Assembly (NCBI GenBank): GCA_040218145.1
Contig: JAVJQK010000037.1
Span: forward strand, 1 to 64,000
Direction: 5' to 3'
DNA length: 64,000 nt
Source of the DNA: Sandaracinaceae bacterium
GTDB taxonomy: Bacteria; Myxococcota_A; Polyangia; Polyangiales; Sandaracinaceae
Numbering within the stretch: position 1 is the stretch's first letter; every line of letters starts with the position of its first letter. Positions 34,753 through 45,131 of the stretch are shown in pieces. The translations under genes were made by a program, and so were the position numbers. The notes beneath the pieces are model-generated. The model had not been told where the DNA came from. It ran no database searches and saw only the letters and a list, made by a program, of their open reading frames with translations.

Positions 34753-37326
34753 ATGGGTGAGGGTGCGCTCTGGGCGCGGGGTGAGGCGCGAGCTCGACGA
34801 GCGGGCCCGGCGTCGGAGGACGGCTCCGTCGACGTGACGCGACCGGCCGCGATCTGGCTGTGCGACGGTCGGGGGACGTTGGTGCTGCTCACGGGGGCCG
34901 GAGTGCCGTGGTCGGGTGCGGTCGAGGTGGGGGCCGCCGTGGAGGCGCTCGTGCCCGGGCCTTCGCGTCCGCGGATGTCGTCCACCGTGCGCGCGGCCCT
35001 CGATGGGACCCCCGGCGGCTTCGAGGTGGTCCACGGCGGCGTGCGCTGGGTCGTGCGCGTCGAGCCCTCTCGCGACGGCGCGTCGGGCACCATCACCCGC
35101 GCCCCCGAGTCCGACATTCACCGCGAGATGGTCGAGCGCGCGCCGCTCTGCGTGCACCGCATCGGGCGAGACGGAGCCTTCGCGTCCATCAACCAGGCCG
35201 GAGTCGAGATGCTGGGCCTGGCCGACGCGAGCGAGGCGCTCGGGCGATCGTACCTGCAGGGCGTCGACGAAGCGGACCTCCCGCGCCTCCGCGAGCTCAT
35301 GGATCGCGCCTTCGCCGGCCACGGCTCGCACTTCGAGCTCCGGCTCGGCGGCCGCGTGTTCGAGTCCTGTTTCGTGCCGCTGCCGGACTCCGATGGGCAG
35401 GTGGAGTCGATCTTCGGCCTCTCGCAGGACGTGACCGAGCGCAAGCGCACGGAGATCGAGCTCGGTCGCTCCGAGGAGCGCTACCGTCTGCTCGTCGAGC
35501 GCTCGCCGTACTGCATCCACCAGATCGATCAGCGAGGCTGCCTGACCTCGATGAACGCGGCCGGCCTTCGCATGATGGGGGTCGAAGACGAGGCGGAGGT
35601 GCGCGGCATGCCCTACCTCGACTCGGTCTGTGCGCGGGACCAGCCGCGCATCGCCCAGCTCCTCGCGGCTGCGTACGATGGCGTGCCGTCACAGTTCGAG
35701 TTCGAGGCGGCGAACGGACAGAGCTTCGCCTCGACCTTCGTGCCAGTGGTGGACGACGGCGGCGTCTCGAAGCTGATCGGCCTCACCCATGACGTCACCC
35801 TGCGCACGCAAAGCGCAAAGGCGTTGGCCGACAGCGAGCATCGCCTCGCCATGACCCTGCGCGCGGCCGACCTGGGGCTCTGGGTCTGGGACACCGTGGC
35901 GGACGTCATGAGCGGCAGCCGGCGTACGGCGGAGATCCTCGGCGAGGCGGGGGACGAGATCCAGATGAGCCAGGCGGAGCTGATGTCGCGCATCCACCCC
36001 GAGGATCGCGACGCGGTGATGGCCAGGGCCCGCGCGCACCTGGCCGGGGAGACGGACCAGTTCGAGAGCGAATATCGCCTGCGCACCAAGGACGGGGAGT
36101 GGCGCTGGCTGCGGGATCGAGGCCGCGTGATGGAGCGGGACGAGGCGGGCGAGCCGGTGCGCATGTTCGGGATCACCCAGGACGTGACCGAGCGCGTCAG
36201 GGCCGAGGCGAAGCAGCAGGAGCTTCATGCGCAGCTGGTCCAGGCGCAGAAGATGGAGAGCGTCGGCCAGCTCGCGGGGGGCATCGCGCACGACTTCAAC
36301 AACCTGCTCACGGTCATCCTCGGCAACCTGGAGATGGCCCTCGAGGACGTGCAGGAGGCGGGGCTCGAGACCGCCGATCTGGAGGAGACGCGGGCCGCGG
36401 CGGAGCGCGCCTCGAGCCTCACCCGGCGGCTCCTCACCTTCAGCCGTCAGCGCAGCCTGGAGAAGTCAGCCACCGACCTGAACGCGATCGTCGAGGGGCT
36501 CGGCGGCATGCTCGAGCGCGTGCTCCCCGACTCCATCACGCTCGAGCTCTCGCTCGATCCCGCGCTGCCGCCCATCGACGCGGACGCGGGCCAGATCGAG
36601 CAGGTGCTCCTGAACCTCAGCGTGAACGCGCGCGACGCCATGCCCGGGGACGGCACGCTGCGCATCGAGACCCGCAGCCGCGACGGCATGGCGGAGCTGA
36701 CGGTGCGCGACGACGGGGCGGGCATGAGCGAGGAGACGCGGCGGCGCGCGCTCGAGCCCTTCTTCACGACCAAGGAGCCCCAGGGCGGGACGGGCCTCGG
36801 GCTCGCGATGGTGTACGGGATCGTCACCCAGCACGGGGGCGAGCTCCTGCTGGACAGCGCGCTCGGGCGCGGCACGCGCGTGGTGATGTGCTTCCCGGCC
36901 CTCCGCGAGGGCTCGGTCCAGCCGCCGCCACCGAGCAGCGAGGAGGCGCTGGGCCGCGGCACGGTCCTGGTCATCGAGGACGAGTCACACGTCCGCAAGC
37001 TCGTGTGCAGAACTCTGGTTCGCGCCGGATACGAGGTGCTCGAGGCGGCCGACGGCGTCGACGGGGTCGCGCTCTTCGAGGCCCACGCCGACGAGATCGA
37101 TCTGGTGATCGTCGACGCGATCATGCCGCGCATGGACGGCCGGGAGGCGACGAAGCGCATCCTGGCGCTGCGCCCCGACACCCGGCTGCTGTTCTCGACC
37201 GGCTACCACGCGGGCGGCTTCGGAGACCTCGTCGATCAGCACCGGCTCCTGTCGAAGCCCTACACGCCGCGCGTGCTGCTCGACACGGTGAGTCAGGTTC
37301 TGGACCCCGCATCTGCTACACCCTGA
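34753..37326 (+). CDS. Hybrid histidine kinase with PAS domains and receiver
   Basis: Predicted 857-residue cytoplasmic sensor kinase. An N-terminal PAS-like part leads to three PAS domains (about 120-480), the last with the [19 protein letters not shown] signature of a PAS-PAC pair. The phosphoacceptor is His513 in [19 protein letters not shown]. The ATPase domain has [16 protein letters not shown] and [11 protein letters not shown]-terminal receiver domain carries Asp788 ([11 protein letters not shown]) and a lysine in LLSKPY. No transmembrane helix, so the signal is internal. ATG 34753 is the likely start; GTGs at 34735 and 34726 are possible. Four bases separate it from the lipase gene. 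Confidence 0.93.
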   Translation: MGEGALWARGEARARRAGPASEDGSVDVTRPAAIWLCDGRGTLVLLTGAGVPWSGAVEVGAAVEALVPGPSRPRMSSTVRAALDGTPGGFEVVHGGVRWVVRVEPSRDGASGTITRAPESDIHREMVERAPLCVHRIGRDGAFASINQAGVEMLGLADASEALGRSYLQGVDEADLPRLRELMDRAFAGHGSHFELRLGGRVFESCFVPLPDSDGQVESIFGLSQDVTERKRTEIELGRSEERYRLLVERSPYCIHQIDQRGCLTSMNAAGLRMMGVEDEAEVRGMPYLDSVCARDQPRIAQLLAAAYDGVPSQFEFEAANGQSFASTFVPVVDDGGVSKLIGLTHDVTLRTQSAKALADSEHRLAMTLRAADLGLWVWDTVADVMSGSRRTAEILGEAGDEIQMSQAELMSRIHPEDRDAVMARARAHLAGETDQFESEYRLRTKDGEWRWLRDRGRVMERDEAGEPVRMFGITQDVTERVRAEAKQQELHAQLVQAQKMESVGQLAGGIAHDFNNLLTVILGNLEMALEDVQEAGLETADLEETRAAAERASSLTRRLLTFSRQRSLEKSATDLNAIVEGLGGMLERVLPDSITLELSLDPALPPIDADAGQIEQVLLNLSVNARDAMPGDGTLRIETRSRDGMAELTVRDDGAGMSEETRRRALEPFFTTKEPQGGTGLGLAMVYGIVTQHGGELLLDSALGRGTRVVMCFPALREGSVQPPPPSSEEALGRGTVLVIEDESHVRKLVCRTLVRAGYEVLEAADGVDGVALFEAHADEIDLVIVDAIMPRMDGREATKRILALRPDTRLLFSTGYHAGGFGDLVDQHRLLSKPYTPRVLLDTVSQVLDPASATP

Positions 37327-37329
37327 GGG

Positions 37330-38460
37330 GTGAGGCATCACGTCTATCTGATCCCCGGCTTCTTCGGCTTCGCGAACTTCGGGGACTTCAAGTACTTCGC
37401 CCACGTGCGCGAGCACCTGCGCGACTGGCTCGACCGGCGGGGCGTGAACGCGGCCATCCACTACGCGCCGAGCTTCCCGACCGCGTCGCTGCGACGCCGC
37501 GCGGGGCGGGTGATGGAGATCGTCGCGGAGACGGCGTCCGACGACGACGGGCCGATCCACCTGATCGGCCACAGCACGGGCGGGCTCGACGCCCGGCTCG
37601 CGGTGGCGCCGCGCGCGTCTCTGTTGACCGCGGTGGACCACGAGCCGTTCGCGCAGCGCGTGCAGTCGGTGGTCGCGGTGACGGCGCCGCACTACGGCGC
37701 GCCGACCGCGGCGTTCTTCACGAGCCTGCTCGGCCAGCGCCTCCTCGCGCTCCTGTCGCTGACCACGGTGCACGCGATCCGCCTCGGCTCCATCCCCATG
37801 CCCGCGCTCGTGGTGCTCGCGGGCGCCCTCGGCTCGACGGGCGCGCTGCGCTCGATCAGCGGGGGCGTGCTCGACCAGGTCTTCCAGCAGGTCCTGAAGG
37901 ACTTCGACGCCGAGCGGCGACAGACGCTGCAGGACTACTTCGGCTACGTCATCCACGACCAGACGCTGCTCGTGCAGCTCACCCCCGAGGGGATGGACCT
38001 GTTCAACGCGATGGCCACCGAGCGGGCCGGCGTGCGGCGCGGCTGCGTCGTGGCCCAGGCTCGCCCGCCCGCGCTGGGGCGCAACTTCGAGGTCGGTCTC
38101 GACCCCGTGCACCAGGCGAACTACGGCCTCTTCCGCGCGCTCTACCAGCTGGCCTCGACCCTGGGCGAGCACCTCCTGCCCGAGCTCTCACCCGCGCAGC
38201 GGGACCGGCTGATCGCCTCCTACGGTCGGCTCCCCACCGCGAAGGCCAACGACGCGATGGTGCCCCTGCGCTCTCAGGTGTGGGGCGAGGTCTTGCACGC
38301 CGCGTGGGCCGACCACCTCGACGTGATCGGGCACTTTCACGATCCGGCGCATGCCCCCTTGCACGTGGACTGGCTGCGCACGAAGAGCGGCTTCGCGCGG
38401 CCCCAGTTCGAGCAGATGTGGGACGCGGTCGCGCGCTTCTGCTTCCCCGAGCACGTATGA
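37330..38460 (+). CDS. Alpha/beta-hydrolase, lipase-like
   Basis: Predicted 376-residue protein. It begins YLIPGFFGF and has the nucleophile elbow LIGHSTGGLDARL (Ser in GHSTG). Later VTAPHYGAP and the C-terminal DHLDVIGHFHDP supply candidate Asp/His. Lipases of this fold act on acylglycerols or esters; no signal peptide is evident. GTG 37330 is in close proximity to GAGGG. It follows the hybrid kinase by three bases, so the kinase may control it, by inference. Confidence 0.82.
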   Translation: MRHHVYLIPGFFGFANFGDFKYFAHVREHLRDWLDRRGVNAAIHYAPSFPTASLRRRAGRVMEIVAETASDDDGPIHLIGHSTGGLDARLAVAPRASLLTAVDHEPFAQRVQSVVAVTAPHYGAPTAAFFTSLLGQRLLALLSLTTVHAIRLGSIPMPALVVLAGALGSTGALRSISGGVLDQVFQQVLKDFDAERRQTLQDYFGYVIHDQTLLVQLTPEGMDLFNAMATERAGVRRGCVVAQARPPALGRNFEVGLDPVHQANYGLFRALYQLASTLGEHLLPELSPAQRDRLIASYGRLPTAKANDAMVPLRSQVWGEVLHAAWADHLDVIGHFHDPAHAPLHVDWLRTKSGFARPQFEQMWDAVARFCFPEHV

Positions 38461-38490
38461 TCGGGCACGTGTAGGACGGCGCGCAGTCTC

Positions 38491-40194
38491 TCAGCTGCAG
38501 TCGCGCGAGCTCGCGCACTGCGTGGCGCCCATGCTGAGGCAGCACTCCTCGACCACCGAGCAGAGCGCCCCGTCCCCCGGGTCGGCGCTCGCGCTCCCAC
38601 ACCGGCACGCGCCGCCCGCGCAGCGCTCTCCGCGCCCGCAGCGCACGCCGCATCCGCCGCAGTTCATCGTGTCCGCGTCCGTGTCCTGGCAGCCCGTGCC
38701 GCAGCAGGTCTGGGCTGCACCGCAGAGGCGTCCCGCGCCCACCTCGCCGGCGTCGGTGCCACACTGACACGCGCCGGCGTTGCAGAACTCGCCCGGCCCG
38801 CAGCCGATCCCGCACCCGCCGCAGCTCGCCTCGTCGAAGCCGAGATCCGCGCACGCGTCAGTGCAGCAGGTCTCGGTCGGACCGCACGCCGGGCCCGCGC
38901 TGCCCCGGGTGCTGCCGCAGCGACACTCGCCTCCGTCACAGGACTCGCCGTCCCCGCAGCGCACGCCGCACGCGCCGCAGTTGGCGACGTCGGTGTCGAG
39001 GTCGACGCACGCGTCGTCGCAGCACGCGCCGCCGCAGAACGCGCCCGCGCCGACGCCGCCGCGGCCTGGCCCGCACGCGCACTGGCCGTCGCGGCAGGTC
39101 TCGCCCGGGGCGCACGCCGCGCCGCACGCGCCGCAGCTCGTCGGGTCGCGCTGCAGGTCGGCGCACGCGTCGCCGCAGCAGGTCTCGGAGCCGAGGCACG
39201 CCGGGCCGGAGCCGATCCCGCCGAAGCGCGCGCCGCAGCGGCACTGGCCGATCGACGTGCACGTCTCGCTCGCGCCGCAGGCCACCCCGCAGTCGCCGCA
39301 CTCCGCGACGGTGGTCACCGACGTCTCGCAGCCGCTGCTCTCGTCGCCGTCGCAGTCGCCGAAGCCCGGGTCGCAGAGCAGCAGCGAGCACGCGCCGCTC
39401 GCGCAGAGCGCGGTCGCGTTCGGGATCTCGCAGCGCACGTCGCAGCCGCCGCAGTGGTTGGGGTCGAGGGCGACGTTGACCTCGCAGTCCGAGGGGTCGT
39501 CGTCGCAGTCGACGAGCGTGTCGCCGCACATCGGCGCGCCCGCGTCGCTCTGCTCGGGGAAGCGGAGGCAGCCGCGCTGGGGGTCGCAGTAGTCGGTGGG
39601 AGCGCACGCGCCCTCGCGCATCTCGAAGAAGCAGAAGCCCTCGTCGCATCGCGCGTCCGCGCAGTCGGCCCGGGCCGGGCAGTCCGCCGGGCTCGCGCAG
39701 GCTGGGGTCTCCCCGCACTCGCCGGGCGTCGTGAGCGCGCAGTCCTCGTCGACGCACTCGCCGCGCTCGCAGAGCTGCCCCTCGGCGCACCCCGCGTAGG
39801 CGCACGCGCGCTCGACGCGCACCGAGACCACCGTGTCCTCACGGACCCGGACGAGGGTGCCGCCCGTGGCGAGGATCCCGCCGGACGCGTAGAGGCGGGC
39901 GCGCACGTGATAGACGCCCTCGCCGGGCGCGGCGAGCTCCGCCACGCGCACTCCGTCGATGAAGCGGTCGTCGGGGGACACGCTCCGACGCGCGCGCCCG
40001 ACCTCGGTGGCCCCGCTCCCCTCGCGACGCTCGAGCCAGATCTCCAGGGCCTGGAACTCGGCGCCCGGGACCAGGTCCGTGCGCAGATCGACGAAGACCG
40101 TCGGTCCGCGCTGACACCCTGCCAGGAGCAGGCACCCGGCGAGGAAGAGGCGTCCCGCGACGAGGTGCCGCCACGGGAACCGGGCCGACCTCAC
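38491..40194 (-). CDS. Cys-rich repeat lipoprotein
   Basis: Predicted 567-residue lipoprotein. GTG 40194 overlaps the preceding TGA (GTGA) and gives a signal with LLLAGC lipobox. After a beta-rich region (about 35-140) the chain is dominated by Cys-rich modules with the phrase CCGDACADLQRDPTSCGACG repeated with variations at least five times, alternating with GETCRDGQC and CGADAG-like spacers. Such modules occur in secreted proteins of Myxococcota. They should be disulfide-bonded. It is coupled downstream of a HEAT-repeat gene and may be its partner at the envelope. Confidence 0.88.
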   Translation of the reverse strand: MRSARFPWRHLVAGRLFLAGCLLLAGCQRGPTVFVDLRTDLVPGAEFQALEIWLERREGSGATEVGRARRSVSPDDRFIDGVRVAELAAPGEGVYHVRARLYASGGILATGGTLVRVREDTVVSVRVERACAYAGCAEGQLCERGECVDEDCALTTPGECGETPACASPADCPARADCADARCDEGFCFFEMREGACAPTDYCDPQRGCLRFPEQSDAGAPMCGDTLVDCDDDPSDCEVNVALDPNHCGGCDVRCEIPNATALCASGACSLLLCDPGFGDCDGDESSGCETSVTTVAECGDCGVACGASETCTSIGQCRCGARFGGIGSGPACLGSETCCGDACADLQRDPTSCGACGAACAPGETCRDGQCACGPGRGGVGAGAFCGGACCDDACVDLDTDVANCGACGVRCGDGESCDGGECRCGSTRGSAGPACGPTETCCTDACADLGFDEASCGGCGIGCGPGEFCNAGACQCGTDAGEVGAGRLCGAAQTCCGTGCQDTDADTMNCGGCGVRCGRGERCAGGACRCGSASADPGDGALCSVVEECCLSMGATQCASSRDCS

Positions 40195-41483
40195 GGCGCG
40201 CCCCCTGGCGAGCGCGGCCGCGACGACGCGGGCGGTCGCTCGCGGATCTCGGCCAGCTGTCGCTCGAGCCGGGCCTCCTCGTCCATGGCCCGACGCCACG
40301 CCGCCTCGAGCGCCTCCCGCGCCGCGCCCGAGAGCTTGTCCCGCAGCCGCGCGTAGCTCGCCGCGGGGCGCTTCCGGAGGCGCGTCACCGCCACCAGGGC
40401 CTCCGCGCCGGCCGCCTGATGCTTCGGCGGCAGGGTCGGCAGCGCTTCGATCAACGCCGCGCGGGCCGCCCGCTGACGCTCCATCACCAGGACCGCGCGC
40501 TCGTGGGCCCATCCGTCCTCGAGCCGATAGGCCGCGCTCGCGATGATCTCCGCCGCTCGCCGCTTGTCGCGCCCACGGGCCAGGTCCTTGTCGAGCAGGG
40601 TCGCGGCGAAGGTCGCGCGGTGGGCGAGCCGCCGGTCGTCGAGCGCGCTGACGAGCGCGTCGGTCGCGCGACCCCGGTCGAGCGAGACCAGCGCGCTCGC
40701 CGCCGCCGCGGCCACGTCGTCGTCGGCGTCGTCGAGCGCGGCGTGCACCGCGTCCCATCGATCGATCGCCCCGAGCCGCCCGAGGCAGACCAGCGCGCGG
40801 GCGCGCTCGTTGACGTCGCCCGAGCCGAGGAGCGCCGTGAAGCGCTCGGCCCAGCCCACGCGGTCCTGCGCCTCGAAGCGGGACGCGGCGCCCGAGACGA
40901 GCAGCTCCTCCGCCGCGCCCAGCGCCTCGTCGCGCGTCGCCGGGTCGTCGAGCCCGTGCATGGCCGCCGGCAGCCCGAGCGGATCGCCCAGCGTCTCGTA
41001 GGCGAGGAAGAGCCCCTCGGGGAGCGGCCGCCGCTCGGCCCGCACCCGCTCGAGGCACGCGAGCGCGTCGCCGCGGGAGCAGCCCATGGCGCGCACGGCC
41101 AGCGCGGCCTCGGCGTCCGACCCCACGAGCGCGCGCGTGAGCAGGCCGGGGAGGGCGACGTCGCCCAGGGCTCCGAGCGCGTCGATGGCGTAGTCCGGGT
41201 CGAGCCAGTCCTGGGGCGCGACGGTCAGCGCGAAGAGCGGATCGACCGCGCGCGCGTCCGCCGAGCGCCCGAGCAGATACGCCGCCGCGTGGCGCGCGCC
41301 CGGGTCCGGGTCATCGAGCAGGGCGAGCAGCCCATCCGCCTCGCGCCGGGCGAAGCGGCCCAGCTTCCCGAGCCCCTCCGCGTCGAACGCGGGCGGTGAA
41401 GCGAGCCGGGCGAAGGGGCCGATCCCGACCGCCTCTCCCCGCAAGCGCCGCTCCATGGCTTCGATCAGCTGCTCGGCTCTCAT
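40191..41483 (-). CDS. HEAT-repeat protein
   Basis: Predicted 430-residue protein of helical pairs. Repeated phrases such as DDPDPGARHAAAYLLGRSA, LDDADDDVAAAAASALVSL and ALVGSDAEAALAVRAMG show the HEAT/PBS-lyase repeat pattern over about residues 50-310, ending in a charged helical tail with a Pro/Ser-rich C-terminus. No signal peptide is obvious. HEAT repeats act as scaffolds; no enzyme motif is seen. ATG 41483 is used. It is coupled with the Cys-rich lipoprotein by a four-base overlap. Confidence 0.85.
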   Translation of the reverse strand: MRAEQLIEAMERRLRGEAVGIGPFARLASPPAFDAEGLGKLGRFARREADGLLALLDDPDPGARHAAAYLLGRSADARAVDPLFALTVAPQDWLDPDYAIDALGALGDVALPGLLTRALVGSDAEAALAVRAMGCSRGDALACLERVRAERRPLPEGLFLAYETLGDPLGLPAAMHGLDDPATRDEALGAAEELLVSGAASRFEAQDRVGWAERFTALLGSGDVNERARALVCLGRLGAIDRWDAVHAALDDADDDVAAAAASALVSLDRGRATDALVSALDDRRLAHRATFAATLLDKDLARGRDKRRAAEIIASAAYRLEDGWAHERAVLVMERQRAARAALIEALPTLPPKHQAAGAEALVAVTRLRKRPAASYARLRDKLSGAAREALEAAWRRAMDEEARLERQLAEIRERPPASSRPRSPGGAP

Positions 41484-41627
41484 CGCGCGCCATCCTACCG
41501 CCCCCCGGTGGGGCTTGCAGGATTGTCGCAGGCGGCTGGGTGGCGGCTGGAGTGGCCAGTTGCGGAGTCACCCGAGTGCTTCTGCGGTGCAGGTGGGCTT
41601 GGCGCGGGCCTTGCGGTGCGTCCGGCC

Positions 41628-43268
41628 ATGACCCGACGCGCCCTCACCCTCCTCGCCTGCCTCGCCACCCTCGCCGGCTGCGCCGTCAGCCCGGCCCCGG
41701 CCGACGTCGACGACGGCGTCGTCGTCCCGAACGGCAAGGAGGACGACTTCCTCAGCCTCTCCGCGGCGGAGTTCGTGGTCAGCGGGCGGGCCACCGTCAC
41801 CCTCGAGGCGGAGTACGCCGAGGCGGACGAGGAGACCCGGACCGAGCGCCTCCGCGAGCTCGCCGGCTACCAGCAGGTCGCGATCAGCTGGTTCCTCAAC
41901 CAGTACCTCGTCGACAAGCACGACGGCGACGCGAACGAGGAGTACGGCGGCTTCGGCGCGATGGCGCGGGCCAACACCTACGACTCCCTCGCCTTCGAGC
42001 TCGAGGGCGAGAGCGAAGCCGGCGTGACCTACAGCTTCTACTTCGAGCAGCTCGTGGCCGGCCGCCGGGACCTCATCTCCCAGCTGAACACCGAGCGCGG
42101 CGAGGACGGCGAGCGGGTCTTCACCCTCGAGATCGGCACGCCCAGCAACGAGGACCTCGCCCGGCTCGAGACCAACCACGAGTGGTACCGCAGCGCCCCC
42201 TGGAGCCCGTGGAACCCGAGCGCGGTCGACCCCTCGCAGAAGGCCGAGCTCCCGCTCGCGATCCGGCCCGAGGTCGAGAGCGAGGACGCGTGGTTCGACT
42301 TCGCCGAGATGATGCGAGACGGCGTGCTCGACATCGACGTGCACTTCGGCTGGGACTACCACGACGCCTACCACGTGCGGCACGCGGAGGCGCTCTTCGG
42401 CTGGCTGGCGCGCGAGGGCTTCGAGAAGCCGGTCGAGACCTTCGCCGAGCTCGACCGCGACAGCGGCCCGTTCACCCGGACCGTGCTCGCGGGTGGACGT
42501 GGGGTGCGCGTCGAGATCCGCCTCTTCTACGGACACGAGGGCGGTGACACCGACCCCGACACCGACGCGGGCGGCCGCCTCCTCGAGGACGACATGCGGG
42601 CCAGCCTCGCGAGCCGCGACGTCATCATGTACTCCGGCCACAGCGGGCCCTTCTACGGCTTCGCGCTCGGCAACTGGCGCACCACCTCGGAGGGCGACCT
42701 CGACGACAGCGAGATGCGCACCGTCGAGATGCCGTCCGAGCGCTACCAGCTCATCGTCGCCGAGGGCTGCGACACCTACCAGATCGGCGAGGCGTTCCGG
42801 AACAACCCCGCGAAGCCGGGCGGCCGCTTCGTCGACATCGTCACCACCACCGCGCCGTCGAACGCGTCCACGAGCGCCGCGGTGCAGGACGTCGTCGCGC
42901 AGCTCACCCGCGAGAACCAGGCCGGCGAGCACGACCCGCAGCCGATCCGCGCCCTGCTCCGGGACCTCGACTCGAACAGCCGCTGGTTCCACACGATGTA
43001 CGGCGTGCACGGCATCGACGACAACCCGCAGCTCCACCCCTGGGCCGCGGTCGAGAACGCGTGCCTCGCCTGCGAGAGCGACGCCGACTGCGGCGGCGCC
43101 GGCAACCGCTGCGTGGGCATGGACGCCGGCGTGCGCAGCTGCGCGCCGAGCTGCACCACCGACGCCGGCTGCGGCGAGGGCTACCTCTGCCGCGACGTGG
43201 CGAGCCGCTCGACGCGCTCGATCTACGACTCGGTCTGCGTCCCCGCCGGCCTCAGCTGCGGCGGCTGA
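41628..43268 (+). CDS. Lipoprotein with caspase-like His/Cys dyad
   Basis: Predicted 546-residue lipoprotein. ATG 41628 gives a signal ending ATLAGC. The middle contains VIMYSGHSGPFYGF (His338) and YQLIVAEGCDTYQIG (Cys381), 43 residues apart. The order His-Gly/Ser then Ala-x-Gly-Cys, preceded by hydrophobic strands, matches clan CD peptidases (caspase, gingipain, clostripain). The C-terminal 60 residues are Cys-rich with CGGAGNRC and CTTDAGCGEGYLCRD modules as in neighbouring secreted proteins. No homology to a named family is recognised, so the peptidase role is an inference. Its 3' end overlaps the convergent DUF2330 gene by 17 bases. Confidence 0.8.
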   Translation: MTRRALTLLACLATLAGCAVSPAPADVDDGVVVPNGKEDDFLSLSAAEFVVSGRATVTLEAEYAEADEETRTERLRELAGYQQVAISWFLNQYLVDKHDGDANEEYGGFGAMARANTYDSLAFELEGESEAGVTYSFYFEQLVAGRRDLISQLNTERGEDGERVFTLEIGTPSNEDLARLETNHEWYRSAPWSPWNPSAVDPSQKAELPLAIRPEVESEDAWFDFAEMMRDGVLDIDVHFGWDYHDAYHVRHAEALFGWLAREGFEKPVETFAELDRDSGPFTRTVLAGGRGVRVEIRLFYGHEGGDTDPDTDAGGRLLEDDMRASLASRDVIMYSGHSGPFYGFALGNWRTTSEGDLDDSEMRTVEMPSERYQLIVAEGCDTYQIGEAFRNNPAKPGGRFVDIVTTTAPSNASTSAAVQDVVAQLTRENQAGEHDPQPIRALLRDLDSNSRWFHTMYGVHGIDDNPQLHPWAAVENACLACESDADCGGAGNRCVGMDAGVRSCAPSCTTDAGCGEGYLCRDVASRSTRSIYDSVCVPAGLSCGG

Positions 43269-44940
43269 GCTTGCGCGTGCGGCGGGCGAGCCAGAAGAAG
43301 AGCAGCCCGCCGAGCACGCCGCCCTGGATCGGCGCCAGGCCCGCCACGGTGCAGAGCCCGCAGCCGCTGCTGGCGGGCGGGTCGCTGCAGTCGGTGGCCT
43401 CGTAGTCCGGGATCCCGCCGACTTCGTCGCAGTAGTCCTGATCCGAAGGGGCGCGCCTGCCTTCGCTCGCGGAGCTCGTCGTCCCATCGGGCAGGACGTC
43501 TTCCTGTGGTGCGTCCCCGCGGTAGTACTGGCTGCTGCAGCGCTCGACGCGGGTCAGGACGTGCACGTTGCCCACGTCCTCGAGCCCGTCGTCGAGCTGG
43601 AAGACCGGGTCGACGGTCATCTCCTCCGCGCTCATGGTCGTGAAGAGGCGCGTCAGGTAACCGTGCCTGTGGACGAGGTCGTGGGCCGCGTCGCTCGGGG
43701 CGCGGATCTGCGCCTCGATCGCCTCGGTCAGCCCGACCGGGTCGAACGAGGCCGGCTCGCCGCAACCGTCTTCGCCTCGGCTCAGGCAGTTGTAGTAGGT
43801 GCGCTCGTCCTCTCCCTCGGGCGGCACGACGAAGGCGCGGAAGAGCCGCAGGAGGTTCGCGTCTCCCGCGTAGCCGCGCGCGGCGAGCTCCATGATGTAG
43901 CGGCCGGGGTCGTCGAGGGTGGCGAGGTCCGCGACCTCCTGCATGCGAAGCGAGATCGCGGGGGTCCGGCCCGCGTACTCGGTCACGAACGCTCGCCCGT
44001 CGAGGCGGTCGACGCGGCGCGTGACCTGCTCCGTCCAGGTGGTCGTCCCGTACCAGAGGCCGGGGTTGTCGGCCGGGGACTCCACGAGCGAGTAGTTGAC
44101 GGGGGCGGCGCGCGCGTCGCCGAGGAAGAACGCCGTGATGGGCATGTCGGGCACGGTGGCGATGGCCGTGAGCCGGATCGGCAGGCACGCCTCGTCGGTG
44201 GCCATGCGCATCACGATCGGCTGGATCATGCGGGTCTCGGCGTCGCTCGAGAGGCGCAGCGCGACGAACACCTGACCGCCCGCCGCGTAGCTCTCGAGCA
44301 GCGGCTCCGACGCGTCGGGGATGTCGTAGCCGTTGGCCTGGAGCCAGTCGAGCATCTCGCGGGCGCTGACCGCGCCGAGCACCGTGGTGTCGTAGGGGCC
44401 CACGTCGCGCCGGGAGAAGACGGTCACGCCGCCCGCGTCCACGGGCGCGCCCGCGTCGCTCGCCGAGGCGTCGAACACCGTGACCGCGGACGCGTCCACG
44501 AAGTCGCGGGGCGTGAGCGGCTCCGGGTCGTCCCAGTCACCGTCATAGCCGCAGCCGTCCCCGCCTCGCGGGCTGCAATCCACGGGGCTGACGCAGCGCG
44601 GCGGCTCCGCGCACGTGCCCTCGGTGCGGAAACGCCGCGCGAAGGTCGGCTCGGTCGCCGCGCGGAGCCGATCGAAGAGCTGATCGGTCCCGGGCGAGAT
44701 CTCGGGCACGGCCGGCACGGGCAGGATCCACGCGAAGTCGTCGTCGTTCCCCGCGTAGCGGATCTGGACCGCCATGGTGAGCGTGCCGTCCGCCTCGAGG
44801 CCGTAGACGATGGTCTCGCCCGCCTGGTCGATCGGCGACGACGAGCAGAAGAAGCCGCCACAGGCGGACGCCTTCGGTTGCCCCACGGCCAGCCCGAGCG
44901 CGAGCGTCGCCGCGCCCGCGAGCATCGATTTCGTTCTCAT
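43252..44940 (-). CDS. DUF2330 secreted protein with C-terminal anchor
   Basis: Predicted 562-residue exported protein. Signal peptide to about residue 25 (PKASACGGFFCSS, a typical DUF2330 start). IVYGLEADGTLTMAVQIRYAG and FAWILPVPAVPEISPG are DUF2330 hallmarks. The tail is Cys (CGLC), a hydrophobic helix (VLGGLLFFWLA) and RRTRKLSRRS, which looks like the surface-sorting tails common in Myxococcota. Function of DUF2330 is unknown. ATG 44940 is used. Confidence 0.88.
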   Translation of the reverse strand: MRTKSMLAGAATLALGLAVGQPKASACGGFFCSSSPIDQAGETIVYGLEADGTLTMAVQIRYAGNDDDFAWILPVPAVPEISPGTDQLFDRLRAATEPTFARRFRTEGTCAEPPRCVSPVDCSPRGGDGCGYDGDWDDPEPLTPRDFVDASAVTVFDASASDAGAPVDAGGVTVFSRRDVGPYDTTVLGAVSAREMLDWLQANGYDIPDASEPLLESYAAGGQVFVALRLSSDAETRMIQPIVMRMATDEACLPIRLTAIATVPDMPITAFFLGDARAAPVNYSLVESPADNPGLWYGTTTWTEQVTRRVDRLDGRAFVTEYAGRTPAISLRMQEVADLATLDDPGRYIMELAARGYAGDANLLRLFRAFVVPPEGEDERTYYNCLSRGEDGCGEPASFDPVGLTEAIEAQIRAPSDAAHDLVHRHGYLTRLFTTMSAEEMTVDPVFQLDDGLEDVGNVHVLTRVERCSSQYYRGDAPQEDVLPDGTTSSASEGRRAPSDQDYCDEVGGIPDYEATDCSDPPASSGCGLCTVAGLAPIQGGVLGGLLFFWLARRTRKLSRRS

Positions 44941-45095
44941 CTCGAACCTCCCCGTTCACAAAAGCCAAGTGGAGGGGAAGCATCGCCAGGCCCGTGCCAG
45001 GCGCTCCGGACCCCGGTTCCACGGGGCTCGAGCGGCGCTGGCCCAGCCTGACACGTGCGTGTGTGAAGGGAGGCCACGCTCTCGGAAGCCTCGCC

Positions 45096-45124
45096 TTGAC
45101 GCGCTGCGTCGGAGACTCCATATC
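45096..45124 (+). promoter_or_regulatory. Candidate promoter of acyl-CoA dehydrogenase gene
   Basis: TTGACG (45096-45101) and CATATC (45119-45124) are spaced by 17 bases. The -35 box is nearly perfect and the -10 box is partial. It lies 55 bases before the GTG start and immediately upstream of the palindrome at 45132-45151. Confidence 0.45.
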
Positions 45125-45131
45125 TGGACTC

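Noticed and set aside
41600-41615. A sigma-54-like TGGCGC-N5-TTGCG match before the caspase-like lipoprotein gene.
   Set aside because: Spacing is right but the transcription start would be about 3 bases before the ATG, and such matches are common by chance in this GC-rich DNA.
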